Shown piece by piece: positions 45,165 to 63,475 of a DNA stretch of 64,000 nucleotides. Source of the DNA: Chlorokybus atmophyticus. Taxonomy: Eukaryota; Streptophyta; Chlorokybophyceae; Chlorokybales; Chlorokybaceae. The notes below the pieces were generated by a model. That model was not told the DNA's origin, did no database searches, and worked only from the letters and a program-made list of their open reading frames with translations. Location of the stretch: positions 921,099 through 985,098 of the forward strand of contig RHPI01003642.1 of the NCBI GenBank assembly GCA_009103225.1, given 5' to 3'. How positions within the stretch are numbered: position 1 is the stretch's first letter; every line of letters begins with the position of its first letter. Made by a program: the position numbers and the translations under genes.

Positions 45165-46177
45165 TGTCACGCCCACAGGGCAGGCAAAAGTCATTCCATG
45201 TCCCTTACTTATGTGGTAAGTAAGATGAGACCAAGTGGGGACCCACACTACGCAAGCGTGTGTAGTGCTTGTGGGTGTGCTCTCATGTAGGTCTGCTCTA
45301 GAGCCTGTGCGGCCTTGAGCATGATGAACTACACAAGGCATGATGGCAAGCACATGGCTGATCATAGCCGATGAGACATCATGTGATGTACAGAGACATA
45401 TGTGTGCATATGTCCGCATGTGTATGCATGTGTTTGCATATGTGTGCACATGTACGCATATGAGTGCATATGCGTGCATGAGAGGTATGTACTAGATGTA
45501 TGCATGTATATGCATGCATGCGCATATGTGTGCATATGCGCGCATATGTATGCATAAGGATGCATATGTATGCATGAGTATGATGTCCTAGGCTGATGTG
45601 ACCAGCTAAGGACGTTCACAACGTCCAAGGATGATGTGTGTGATGTCCTAGGCTGATGTGACCAGCCTAGGGACGTTTACAATGTCTGAGGCTGATGTGT
45701 GATCAGTCTTGGGGGTTGAAAGAGGTCCAAGGGCTGATGTGGCAGCCCTAGACATGAGTTGTGGTCAACGCAGCCATGACAAGGCATGTAGCCTTGGACT
45801 TGGATGTTCTAGGTCGGAGAGCAGCAAAGAGAGGGTATATGAACGGCCTCAACATGTGTTGAGGCAGCTCAGCATGTGCATACTCGACTCTTGTGTGTGG
45901 GGTGCCTAGTTTAGTTGTTCAAGGGGCTCTCCCTCTCATCCCATGTGGGGTGTGATGTCCGTGGCAGCTTTGCACATGTGTGTGAGGTGTGCTTGAGTGT
46001 GCGAGTGTGTGCTGAGTAGAGAGGTTGGTGTCATCCTCTCCTTCCTCGGTGCGGTGCTGTGACTTCCTCTGCAAGGTACTGCGCCAGTGACGCTGGTAGG
46101 GCTTCCAGTAGTAAGTCCTTGTGCTTGTGCATAAGTTCGCAAAGCCGCCCAGCAAGTAAGTGAGTGGTATCGTTACA
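45165..46177 (+). repeat. 3' LTR of outer element
   Basis: 1,013 bp, TGTCACG...GTTACA. It has one extra unit of about 60 bp relative to the 5' copy (about 45582-45641 repeated at about 45642-45700, built on GATGTCCTAGGCTGATGTGACC). The GCATATGTGT-type repeats recur at about 45399-45582. Confidence 0.95.
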
Positions 46178-46218
46178 ATACACTACTTATACAATGAACA
46201 AGTCAACTCTCATGTCTC
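46178..46218 (-). repeat. Right arm of the 41-bp inverted repeat
   Basis: Exact reverse complement of 32191-32231. Its first 5 bp are the right copy of the ATACA target duplication. Confidence 0.95.
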
Positions 46219-47533
46219 TTAGTAAGTAGTGTAAGTGAACAAAGTGTAGCTTTCCAGTTAGCAAGTTGCCATACCATACCATTGTGTGCATCATTGAGAA
46301 TGTTGGTAATAGTGGTGCTGTGCAGTACGTCTTCGTGTGTTGTATGCGATTGGTGCCTTAGCCAAAACATAGCTGTTGTTGTGAGCGTGTGACACAGACA
46401 CATCCGTTCGTACCCTGCTCAGTAAGTACATTTACAAGGAGAAGGTCATCATCACCTTCGTGTAGACTGTGCATTATACATGTAGAGTGCAGCCTGTTTG
46501 GCCTGTACATGTAGCTGGACATGCTAGTGTATGAGTACAATGAGCATTGCATGGAGTTGCCGTGTTGTGAATGAATAGCAGCATGGTGGACATGTGTTAA
46601 AGACTGTATCACTATAACATGATAAGCGAGGAGACGTGACGCGGCATCCCTACGACCCTCGCTGCTGCGCGAGGGTCGTAGAGGTATAGCTTTAGACTCT
46701 AGCTTGTTATCTATATTGTCAAAGTTGTAAAAATTTGTCTTGGCCCCTACCTAGTGTAGCATGCCTTGCTTGCGGATAGTATCATGAACAAAGCTGGTTT
46801 GCTTGCACACTTCGCATCTTTGAGATCTTTAAAAAGATGTTATGAAAGTATAAGTATATGTACGGACATGCGTACTCGTGTTATAATACATGCATCAAGA
46901 GTATTGACACCAGGGAATGTTATCTTCAGTGATAAAATGATGTGACTTTCAATCCGTTTCACATAAGTTGTTTGCATGTTTTATGATGCATTACGCGCAT
47001 AAACTACGAGCAATGCAGGCATTACGTTTGTACGTCACGGACCATGGTGCATGTGCAAGTTCAGGTACAGCCTGCATACTTTGTACAAGGCAACCATGGT
47101 TGCCAGTCTCAATTTCTTCAGAACCAAAGCAAGCAAAGCATGAACAATTCATGAATCGTCACGAACCACCACGAACATCGTGGTGACTCGCTGAATGCCA
47201 TGCTCTCTCCCATGCCGCAGTCGCGCACGTGCCCCGGGAATAGGGAATAGCGCGGCAGTACGCCCCCGCACCGTTGCCGCCGCCGCCGCCGCCTACCAGG
47301 TGTCCCCTCAGGCCACCTACGATCAAACACCTGTCCACGCATCCGATCATCACCGCTGTCATCTGCTGCTGCAGTACCTGCTAGGCTTGATTGTGGAGCA
47401 GCTGGGCGCTTCAGTCACTCCAGGAGCAGGTCGGCACATCCACCCAGGCCAGGCCAGGCCAGATCAGATCAGGCCAGGTTGTGCGAGCGAGGCAACCATA
47501 CGTATGATGAAGGCATAGGCTCCGCACGCATGC
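46219..47533. other. Gene-free stretch between the transposon nest and the anoctamin gene
   Basis: Only short frames. It contains a strong hairpin at 46650-46681 and a GC-rich, CCG-repeat segment at 47270-47296 near the next gene, probably its promoter or 5' UTR. Confidence 0.6.
46650..46681. repeat. Hairpin, 13-bp arms
   Basis: CTACGACCCTCGC and its reverse complement flank TGCTGC. It stands in otherwise AT-rich DNA with no T-run after it. It could be a structured RNA element or a relic of a small transposon. Confidence 0.85.
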
Positions 47534-54221
<6,688 letters not shown>

Positions 54222-54957
54222 CCATGGTGGTGTGCCATGTTGAGCGCCGCGTGCCACGTTCAATCACATAGCTTTGCTACATTGTATTGTGTTGTAGGTT
54301 CTGGTACGTATCACTAGTCACACACAGTTCACACAGTACTCGTGCTGGTTGATTACTGGTCGGATCGAACACGAACGGTGATCTTCATGCGCTGCTTGCG
54401 GGCCGCTAGCAGTCATAGACAAGCATATCTTTTGCAGTTGCCAGATAGCTACGTGACATGCTGTTTCTATCATGTGGCCATGTATGAAAGCGTACGATAC
54501 CATCACTCGCAGCTTGACAGTGCAGTGAGTGCTGTGCGCATTGCGCGCGTGGTGTTATGTATGTGAGCTGGACGAATGGTGTACAAAAGATAACCAGCAG
54601 CGGCATAAAACGCGCACTGTGTCTCATACTGACTCTCAAATCGACACTTGTCGCACACGCCAGCACGCGCACACGAACACATGCACGGCTTTGCTGCGCA
54701 GGCGGTTACTCCTTTGCCCAATTACCTGCTTGTCCTGGCTGCTCCTACCCTCCTCGCCTTGCCTATGGTCTAATCTGGTCTGATAGTCTAGTTGTTGTGT
54801 GTAGCAGTCCAGTAAAAGAGAGCTGGTCCAGGCCCCCAAACTCTTTCCTTGTGCTTGGCCAATGCCCGTACTGGCTGTTGATCGGCGCACACACTTGCAC
54901 CTTTTCACCTATACACACACCCGCACACCCTCTCTTGTATGTAACAGTAACCCCTTT
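54222..54957. other. Convergent spacer, anoctamin / TSPO
   Basis: 736 bp holding two 3' regions. It contains short frames only. The part next to TSPO is CT-rich. Confidence 0.6.
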
Positions 54958-55882
54958 TCACTTCCCTCGCTCAACCAACTCCCTCCCCTTCACATCCTCC
55001 TCCCTCTCCCTCTCCTTCCCCTCCTCCTGCCTTCTCCATATCTCCCAATTCAGCCCCGTCGCGAACCCCACCCACGCCAGGTACGGTCCGAGGAAGAACA
55101 GTCCCGCTATCGCGTCGCGGGGGAAGAACGCCGCGCCGGTTGAGGCGGTCAGAGTGATCAAGGCTATGTTGATGTAGAGGGCGGCGCCGAGACGCTTGGC
55201 CTTGAAGAAAGTGGGCTGGGGGGAGGGGGGGGGAGAGGGTGAGTGAGTTGGTGTTGGTGTGTGAGATCATCCCCTCGCGTACCAGCCAGATGAGGTTGCA
55301 GGCGAGGTTGGCTGCGTATAGCTGGAGCGGTAGCGACGCGCCGCTTTCGAGGGCGTACCCGCCCTCTTTGGCCCACACCAGCCAGCTCGCCACCCCCATC
55401 CCCCTGCATCCCACACAACGACACCCCCCACATCACACCCACATCACACCACCGACACAACACCAGCACCCAACACAGCCACAAGTCCCCTCTCACGTGT
55501 AGATGATCCCCCACGCGACGCCGAAGAGCGGGTCGGGCGGCGTCCAGCTGGGCTTGTCGAGGTCGCGGTACCAGGGGCCCAGGATGTCGGGGGCGCAAGC
55601 GAGGAAGACCGCCACGCCGAGCGCGTTGGGGACGGCCACAGACACTGCGGGGGCGGCGAGCAAATGGTGTGAAATGCATACGTGCGTGTTTGTTGTGCGC
55701 TGACTGCACACATGCACGCATGCGCACACAAACAGTACACGCACAGCTGTTGCGCGCATCCGATGAAGATATTGCCAGCAACGTTGACTACCTGCGAGGG
55801 AGGTGTCAAGCGCGAGGCTGCCAGTGGTCACTCGTCTGCGCTGGGCTCTGGCACTACTGCCGCAGTTGTCGCCTCGCAGCAT
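54958..55882 (-). CDS. TSPO: TSPO/MBR (tryptophan-rich sensory protein) family
   Basis: A five-helix membrane protein that binds porphyrins and sterols; plant and algal forms lie in secretory, plastid or mitochondrial membranes. Exons 55792-55882, 55497-55644, 55283-55403, 54958-55215 give 205 aa (618 nt). After a short basic leader (MLRGDNCGSSARAQRRR) come helix 1 (VAVPNALGVAVFLACAP), the hallmark LDKPSWTPPDPLFGVAWGII, AANLACNLIWLVPTFFKAKR, and the last-helix signature LGPYLAWVGFATGLNWEIWR. The C-terminal tail is strongly charged (REREEDVKGRELVERGK). The Trp- and Pro-rich ligand-pocket residues are present. An upstream Met at 55996 in the same frame would add a longer leader; 55882 is preferred because it starts the basic leader. 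Confidence 0.95.
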
Positions 55883-56647
55883 CACACTCTCAGCACTCTG
55901 CAAGGGGCTGCATGGGACGAGGACTCCTCGCCTAGCCTGCAGTGCAATCAAAATCAAAAGTGACTGGTTTGAGCACACTTGAAAACAGCCACACACTCAC
56001 ATGCACACGCGCGCACATCCAACAACCACCACCACCATCATTGGTGTCAGCTACGAGCAATGACACATGAGTGGCATGCGTTCGACAAGTGTTTTACAAG
56101 TACGACAGCAAACCAAGTTTTATAGTCGCAGTCGCGAAGCCAGGTTCTGAACGCCAAATAGGGGAGACAATCACGCACGCTGCATGTAACACAGCTGTCT
56201 CACAGCGACAAGCGTACCCCACTCATGCATAGCGCCGGCGCCGTGCTGGACCTTGTCGTTCTCAGAGCGGAGTATGACGGGGTGATCACTGGCACAGCCA
56301 CCGCCATAGCCGCCATGGTCGTCGCCCCCCTTCCACCTGCATGCACAGGACCTGCACCTGCATGCACACATGCGCTGAGTGTGTGCATGTGTTGTTTTCT
56401 CACCTCATGCGTCCAACGTGGCATGGCGGGCATCTGGTTGACGTGGCAGCTATCACTATAGCAGACCCAAGTCACAAACAAACCACAAAATGCATGTAAG
56501 CATACTATTACGCCAGCCACCGCATACAGCTTCTGGACGTCACTTTCGCAGCATCAGTATGCGGTAGCCCCGAGTGCGCGGCGACAAAATGTTGAAATCA
56601 TTTGCAAAACTGGCTGCTGAGTGCTGCGCAGCGGCAACCACAACGCC
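55883..56647. other. Divergent promoter region, TSPO / OTUD3-like
   Basis: 765 bp between outward-facing starts with only short frames. I noticed no telo-box and no strong repeat. Confidence 0.55.
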
Positions 56648-59600
56648 ATGGCGAAGAAGAAGAAGCCGGCGGCGGCGGCGGCGCAGGTTGGGGAGGGGGG
56701 AGCGGGGGAGGGGGGCGCCTCGGATGCCATGCCGGCGCATAAGAAGAAGGCGGAGGAACGAAGGTTGAAAAATGAGGCACGGAAGCGAGGGCGTAAGGTG
56801 TGGGGGGTGGTTGCGTTTGGAAGGGGGGGAGCTGGCTTGGGTTCGGATTGTGTTGTCGTTCTATCGTGTGGTTTGAGGGGAAGAGTAGTAGTCGATGTGT
56901 GGCATGCTCTCAGGGCTTGTAGGTAGCGTGTTTCTGTTGGGTGTGTGTCTTGAGCGTTGCTCCTGTGGTGCAGCATGCAATGCAATGCGTACGAAGCACA
57001 CTAGCTTTGCGACAATCAGGGTTTGATGTTGCGGCTTCAATCGTCAGCAGTGCAGCCCAATTGGCTGTCTGTAGATCTACTGTACATCGTGTTGAGGAGG
57101 CTTTCCCTGCAAACGCTGGTGGGAGCACCGCAGCTGCTGCTTATGGTCGCGTACAGCTAGGTTCACACAGCCGCATTAGTGCGCCGGGATGGCTGCGTGA
57201 AACTTATGCAATTGAGTACGTGAAGTCCCAGCGAGGTCCCATTTGCACGCACTTGAATTGTCGCTCTTTGTGTGCGCAGGTGGGTTGGGCAGGCATCGCT
57301 TCTGTGTGTAACGCATACTGTACCGCATACAAACCAGTTTGTAAGGTCATGCGTGTTCTCATCAAACGCAGTGTCACATGCAGAACTCAATTAGAGTCAG
57401 CTTTCTCCCCTGCTGCTGAAAGGGCAGACCTTGCAGCAGCTGCTCTTGTTCAGCATCAGCTTGCAATGTCATTCCTCAGCATGACAATCAACAGGACGCC
57501 ATGATTCGTTGCAACATTGCAGTTGGAAGCAGTAGCTGTGAAGCCAGTGTCAAGCCAGTGTGGTGGCAATGGTCTTCTTGGCGTCGTTATATTTGTGTCA
57601 AGCGCAACTGAGAACCGGACTTCCAGTTTGTAGATTTTTGTTACTGTGCACTGCCTTTCCCTGACATTCTTGCTGGTGGCTATGCCTGCAGACCAATGGG
57701 TCGGCATCGATGTCCGAGTTCCGTGAGCATCTGAGCCTGCTGGGTTTGCAAATCAGAGAGGTTACTCCCGACGGCAATTGCTTCTTTCGGTAGGACAGTT
57801 TCTGTCTTAACGGAGTGCTTACGGTGCTCTCAGTCCTGTTCATAACTGCACGCTAACCAAGTTTTGCAGGGCAGTGGCCGATCAGTTGGAAGGTGGTTGC
57901 GCCGATCACACCAAGTACAGGATGCGCATTGTGCAGTACATGGAGGTACGCCGCAAGCATTGCGATGATTAACAGGGGCACGTGAATCTGCATATGTTCT
58001 GGTCTAGCTGAGCGTGCATGCTTTCTGCCTGGACTATCCCTTGCTTGTATGCCGAAGAGGTGTGAGTTTGTCAGGATCATCGCGAGGATTTTGAGCCATT
58101 TGTTGAAGATGATGTTCTGTTCGAGACGTACTGCAAGACAATGCGAAAGCATGCAGAGTGGGCTGGCAACATGGAACTGCAGGCGGCGTCCCAGGCCTAC
58201 AACACCAACATTGTAATTCATCAAGTACGTGGAGCTGTCGTTTTGTAGTATACCTGCTGGTGTTGTGGTGCTTGTCTCAGCAGCTTATCCGTTTCTGGTG
58301 AATGCAGTTGAATCTTCCTCGCTGGAAAATACAGAACTTTGACAGTCCAGACGCACGCACAATACACTTGTGAGTTTGTAGTGCAGGTATTGTTGAGTTG
58401 GCTGCGCAGCATGTTGTAATAATTCCAATCTCTGTTGCACCCACAAGACTGCTCCTACCCATAAATTGCTTATGTGTTTTCTTCAAGAATTGCTGCTAGC
58501 TTGCAACTCAATGGCAAAACGGCAGCGTGTACATGCACTGAATCTAGCATACACAGGTCTTACCACGATGGGGAGCATTACAATAGCGTCAGGTTGGAGG
58601 GTGACAGCGGGTTGGGTCCTGCTCAACCAATATCGTTGGAGGTGAGCTTCTGTGTCATCACAGTGTCATGTTTGTTGGTTTTCCTTACCACAGCTTTGCT
58701 CGCATGTTGGTAGTAAACAACCCAACTCAGCTTGGTAACCGGGGTGTTGTCCAGGATGTTGACTCCAAAAGGATGAAAGTTGCTCAGGCGTCGTGCAGCC
58801 AATCGGCGCAGCGCGCAGGCCCTGAGAATGGTGTTGACACTGTACAGTACATCATAAGCTGCACAGGCTGCCAAGATGCCGACCGTGTACGACAGGTATA
58901 GGCTTTGTGTTTGTGCATGCCAATCGTGCACTGAGAAGTGAACATGGCCGTTTTGCCCTACCTGCAACACCCATGCTAACAGCTACATGCCTATGTGCAG
59001 GTGTTAATGGAGATGGACGGTGAGGCAGATGCGGCCATTGAGTATTTAATCTCCCAAGCCAATCAAGCAAGGGACTCAAGGGAGTTGGAGAACAGGCTCG
59101 GAGCGCAAGGAAGCGTTGAGACCAGTGAACCACCACGCCCTGAGGCTGCCCCAATTTCCACCGAAGACAAGGCAAACCAAGGAGCCTCTGTTGAAGCAAC
59201 TGTTGCACCCGACAGCAATGGTATAGTTCATCTACACACTCAGCCTCACAGATGTTGTCAGTGTTTGCTTTCTCCTGGTAGTGCATCATAGCAATTACCA
59301 AAGGAGCCTTTGATGTATGCATGTGTCAACTTCTGCAGGTGCTGTTGCAATGGACACAGGAGCTGAAACTTCCATCACACCACCTGAAAGGCCTGCGGAA
59401 GGAGCTGCAGAAATGGAGCCGCAAGCCAGTACGAGCGAGGACGATGTGGTACTGATTGACAGCGTCGCAGCTGCTGAGGACGCAGCGAATCCCGTGCCTC
59501 CGCTGGAGAACGGGCACTGGAAACCGGCGCCGATGCAGACGCGCGCCAAGCGACGAGCCATGCAGGCGGGGCTGACCGCGTCCGCTGCGGCTGCTGCCGC

Positions 59601-59722
59601 TGCATCCCAACGTACACAAGTAAGGCAGGCAGCACTCATCGGCGTCATTAGATTGTGACTGCACTCAAATGTTGCAGCAGCTGTATACAGGAGCTGTACT
59701 TGCACTCAAAGTGATTACATGA
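56648..59722 (+). CDS. OTUD3-like OTU deubiquitinase with UBA-like segment
   Basis: A Cys protease that cleaves ubiquitin chains. Exons: 56648-56797, 57692-57789, 57870-57945, 58075-58224, 58308-58369, 58557-58641, 58731-58895, 59001-59220, 59339-59619, 59678-59722; 443 aa (1,332 nt). A Lys/Ala-rich leader (MAKKKKPAAAAAQ) precedes the OTU domain: GLQIREVTPDGNCFFRAVAD has the catalytic Asp and Cys, FEPFVEDDVLFETYCKTM and AASQAYNTNIVIHQ follow, and SYHDGEHYNSVRL supplies the catalytic His. Downstream, VLMEMDGEADAAIEYLISQ looks like a UBA domain, as in OTUD3. The tail is acidic then Ala-rich (LTASAAAAAAASQ). Intron 1 is long (894 bp) and holds an unrelated open frame. Confidence 0.92.
56941..57504 (+). 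other. Open frame inside intron 1 of the OTUD3-like gene
   Basis: 187 codons on the same strand as the host gene, Ala/Val/Ser-rich, with no motif I recognise. Other frames are open in part of the same stretch, so it may be chance. It could be an alternative exon, but it is not in a phase I could link. Confidence 0.2.
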
Positions 59723-60977
59723 TCTGAACTGGTCTGTACTTCATCTACTATAGACTGTGCCTTGCATAAGAGAGGGATGGTGTGAGTGAGGGATGGAGGG
59801 AGAAAGCCAGACAGAGAGTGAGGGGCGCAGCCACTAGCTGTTCAGGAAACCCATGATTGAACAGTGAACTTCTACGTCAACCGAGACTTACAGTTCCGTT
59901 TGTGATGGCCTTGGCAGAGGGTAGCTCGCAATAAGCCATGCCCTTGTGGTTCTGGTCAGAAGCACAAGGTCTGTTGCGGGTCTGCTGAGAAAGCGTTGCA
60001 AATACAACGCGCACAGAGGTGTGTTGCGCGCTTGCGATCAGATGCATTGTCAAGCAACCCGGGTCTGCGCGCATCATTTCTATGTGTTAAATTACAACGG
60101 TTCAGTGTCTTTGTGCTGATGGTGGCTGGGCTCACAATGCAGGTCGAAAAGCGACAGCACGCCAGAAGTTGGCAGCCCACAGTTGTCATCAGACTTAGGC
60201 ACGCTACGAATATAAACGCGCCTGTGTTTGTGACAGTACGTGTCGTACAGCGATTTAGACATACACCACAAGTAGACGCATCCAAAGCCGGCTGTGGACC
60301 AAGCAGCCTTGTGAAAATCGTGGGGTCCAGTTGCAGACATGATGCTCATGTTACTGGAGACTCTGCCTGAGATGCACAACAACCATGCAGTGTCTTCCGT
60401 ATTTGGCATGACAACATCCATTTTGGCAAGACATTACAACGCAGAGAGCAGACCAATCACGTGTCGCGGGAGCAGTGGTTGTCAGCAGCTCGGTGCAAAG
60501 GGAGGGTGACTGCCGTATTACCATGGCTTGCAACTGCAGTGAGTATCCCCTTGCTGGGGCCCCTGCTGGTTGTGTCCAGCGTGCCCTGCATTGCACCATA
60601 TACTAAACTGGCTGTGGCACCGCGAAAGGCTCTGTGTAACGTGTGCATGCAGCAACCACTGCCGCATAGCCTGGTTGCTCATGCCCGGACTGTACAAGTG
60701 TGCGTGTACAGAGCAAGATGAGAGGAATGGCAGCATCTTAAACAACACGCCAGTGCTTGACTATACGGTATAGGTATAGTCTATACCCAGCGCCGTGTTC
60801 AACGGATGCATTGCATTTCAACAAACAGTACAATGCTCATTAGACAGGGTTCATCCCTCCGGCAGTTGCCACTGCTTGCCTCGCCAAAACTCACGTAACA
60901 ACACGCATTGTTTAGAGCTTCATGCACCAACGCTGCTCTCGTCGTCGTTGAAGACGGCGGCGCCGCCCGCTGTGTCA
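59723..60977. other. Gene-free stretch before the Gemin7-like gene
   Basis: 1.25 kb of short frames on both strands without family resemblance. The open frame of the next gene extends upstream to 60795, but that part has no clear homology. Confidence 0.55.
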
Positions 60978-61992
60978 ATGACCCTCGCGGTGGGAGAGGC
61001 GCCCGCGTCGGCATTGTCGCCTGCTGTTGTTGTTCAGGAGGAGCAGGAGGTGGACAAGGCGGAGGAGCATCGGCAGGAGCTGGGTCAGGAAGGCGACCAG
61101 CAGCAGGACGAGCACCAGGCTTCTCCCCTGGAGGCGGCCGACGGCCAGCTAGCCGGGGGTGAGTGGGAGGAGAAGGAGGAGGAGGTGGACAAGGAGAGGC
61201 GGAGGAAGAAGCTGCGGGCTGAGAACAAGCTGCGCGTGCTGGCGGCGTGGCGGGCGGCGGCGGGGAAGCCGGCCACTCTCGCACTGCACGACAAGTAAGC
61301 GTGTCGCAGCATATGCATGCCCGCTAGCATCATCGCTGGAACGTCCGGCGCTGGGTTGGACAGAGGTGCATGGACCATACGTCCAAATTCAACTCCACTT
61401 TGCCTTAATTGCCTTAATTAAATCCAGCACAAGTGCGTCTAGGTGTGATATGTCAGAATATTCGGTTAGTATTTCTGACACTGAAGGGTTTGTCGAGCCT
61501 GAGAGTGAAGGGGAGAAAAGAAACAGGGAAAAAGAAAGTTGTGGCAAAGCACCTGGTTTTGTAAGCATGCAGTCACTTACGCCGCATGCAAGTAAGAGCT
61601 GCATAGCGACATGCTCAGCCATGCGTCTTATCTATGCGTGCACATGTGCACGTGTGGCTGTGCGTGCCAGTGCAATTGTAGGTTTGTGGTAAATTACACA
61701 TATACAACATCTTACACGCAGAGAAGTAACTGTGCACAACAGTGTCGGTCCGCGCTTATCGTTCACCCTCATGCAGCACGTGTTCATGTTGCCTGTGCCA
61801 CATCGTTTTCACTAATCTCTCACCCTCACACATGCCTTCCCTCTCTACAGCGTGACGGTCAACGCAAAGTTCCTTGCAACAGACGCAGCTCAGAGCCACT
61901 TTTTGGTTTCCGACTTAGAGTCCGGCGTGGGCTCCGTGCCCGCGGCTCTCGTGCGCGCCTCGGACTCCGTCGCCGTGTTCTTCCACAGTTGA
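60978..61992 (+). CDS. Gemin7-like Sm-fold protein with acidic N-terminal extension
   Basis: Gemin7 is an Sm-fold subunit of the SMN complex, which loads Sm proteins onto spliceosomal snRNAs. Two exons (60978-61294, 61851-61992) give 152 aa (459 nt). The C-terminal about 75 residues match the family: LRAENKLRVLAAWRAAAGKP, ATLALHDKNVTVNAKFLATD (across the intron, AA|C), QSHFLVSDLESGVGSVPAAL, VRASDSVAVFF. The first about 75 residues are Glu/Gln/Ala-rich and probably disordered; animal Gemin7 has a shorter leader. The frame is open upstream to 60795, so the start is not certain. The assignment rests on recalled similarity to animal and plant Gemin7. Confidence 0.75.
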
Positions 61993-63475
61993 GCTGACCG
62001 TGGGTGTACAGGATATGCGCAGTGCTGTGTGTCACTTACTGTAACCAAGCTGTTGATATAGACGTACACACTGTCTTGGCAACACTTGCGTACGCATTGC
62101 ACGTTTGTACGTATTGGTTTTTGGTGGTTGAGCGAACAATAGTAACACTTACTTGAGGGGCTTGAAGGTGAAGAGTGTCCATTCGCCGCCCAGGCTGGAT
62201 GCGGTGTTATTCAGTCAACATGTTGCAATGCTCTTTGTCTGTTTTGCTGTGAAGTGTTGCGATTTGGAAGCTGCGTCCCGCTGGAAGGGGCAGGCTAGCT
62301 CGCTTACATGTGTATTGCTGCATTGCGCTTGTGTAACATGGTCTGTATACAGACCATACTGCAGCATGTTGATAATCAACTGAGTGTTTGAACATGATCG
62401 TGTTTCCATCATGAAGATCACTTAAAGGTGACAGTTGAAGACTATGATGCTTGCAGACTCGTATTCATCATGCACATGCCAATAGCACAGAGCTCAATAG
62501 GTGCCTCCTTAACATCCGCTTCTCCAGCCACCGCATCTGGTACAATTTTCGTTGCACCAAACATCAATGTACGGACTGCAACCAGTCTGCGGCTCATATT
62601 TGTCTCAGCATATTGGCATGTGTACTGCCTATATATTGACAAAAGATTGAGAGCCTGTGCCGGCACCTGCGACAAAGTGCAATGCATACGGTATGAGAGA
62701 ACACCAACAAACAGTAGATCAAGCACTGCACAACGACAACTACAAATTTGGCTGGGGGGTGTAGTTTGTAAGCCAACCAACCAAGTACCCAACTGCCCTA
62801 TGTATAACATAGTATGCAAGGATTGTGGCATGCATGAGAATGTAGCAAACATGCATGCAGTCCGCACACTACACCATCGCACTCTTATATTCAACACCGG
62901 GATGTCCAAGCGCACTACTTATCTACCTTCACTACTGCCTGTACCCCGTGCACACAATGTATACTAGTGTGCATGTAATGCCTGAGTGGTTGTGATGCAT
63001 TGCATGCGCGTGCCTAATAGCACGTCATGTCTCCTGTACACATGCATGCATGTGTAATTACCTGTACAACACGACCAGGTTTTGTACAGGTTTGTGCGTG
63101 CGTGCAAATGCAGTGGGTGGCAGCCAGAAGATGGGAGGGGTAGGGTGGTAATGCATGTAGCACACCCCTATGTACTCTTCATACCATGTTTACATCTTGA
63201 GGTATATGCTCTTCTTGCATTGCAGCACAGATGCGTAGTAATCGTCATTGTTGCAAATGGCAAGTGTTAATTGCCAGGTTTGCAGAACAGCCTGTTGAAA
63301 TGTACACAACAGAGACGCCTGTGACAATGATAACCTGAGAGCAGCACACCAGGGCTATATTGGAATTGATCAACGCATACTAATGCAACTAGCGCGCGCG
63401 CGAAACACGAAACCTAGCTTGAACGCTGCTTCTAAGCTACTCGTCTCTGGGCTCCTAGTACAGTGCTTTCGGCTC
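61993..63475. other. Gene-free stretch
   Basis: About 1.5 kb with overlapping open frames on opposite strands (62428-62967 plus, 62442-62915 minus), neither with a known motif. It lies between two convergent genes. Nothing else stands out. Confidence 0.55.

Larger units (their letters stand above)
32240..46177 (+). mobile_element. Outer Ty3/gypsy chromovirus, disrupted, with a nested element
   Basis: LTRs start TGTCACG and end GTTACA. The 5' LTR is split (32240-32711 and 39721/39726-40205); the 3' LTR is 45165-46177. The flanking 5-bp duplication is ATACA (32235-32239 and 46178-46182). The primer-binding site TGGCCTCGGAGC (40207-40218) approximates the initiator-Met tRNA type, and the polypurine tract AAGTGGGGAGGAA abuts the 3' LTR. 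Inner-element sequence (32712-39720) is not part of it; its own length is about 6.9 kb. Gag is largely missing (no CCHC knuckle between 40206 and 41030). Pol is protease, RT, RNase H, integrase, chromodomain, with several frame breaks. It is a dead copy, though the LTRs are still similar. Confidence 0.95.

Noticed and set aside
62428-62967. A 179-codon plus-strand gene
   Set aside because: An equally long antisense frame exists, neither has a motif, and codon composition is unlike the neighbouring genes.
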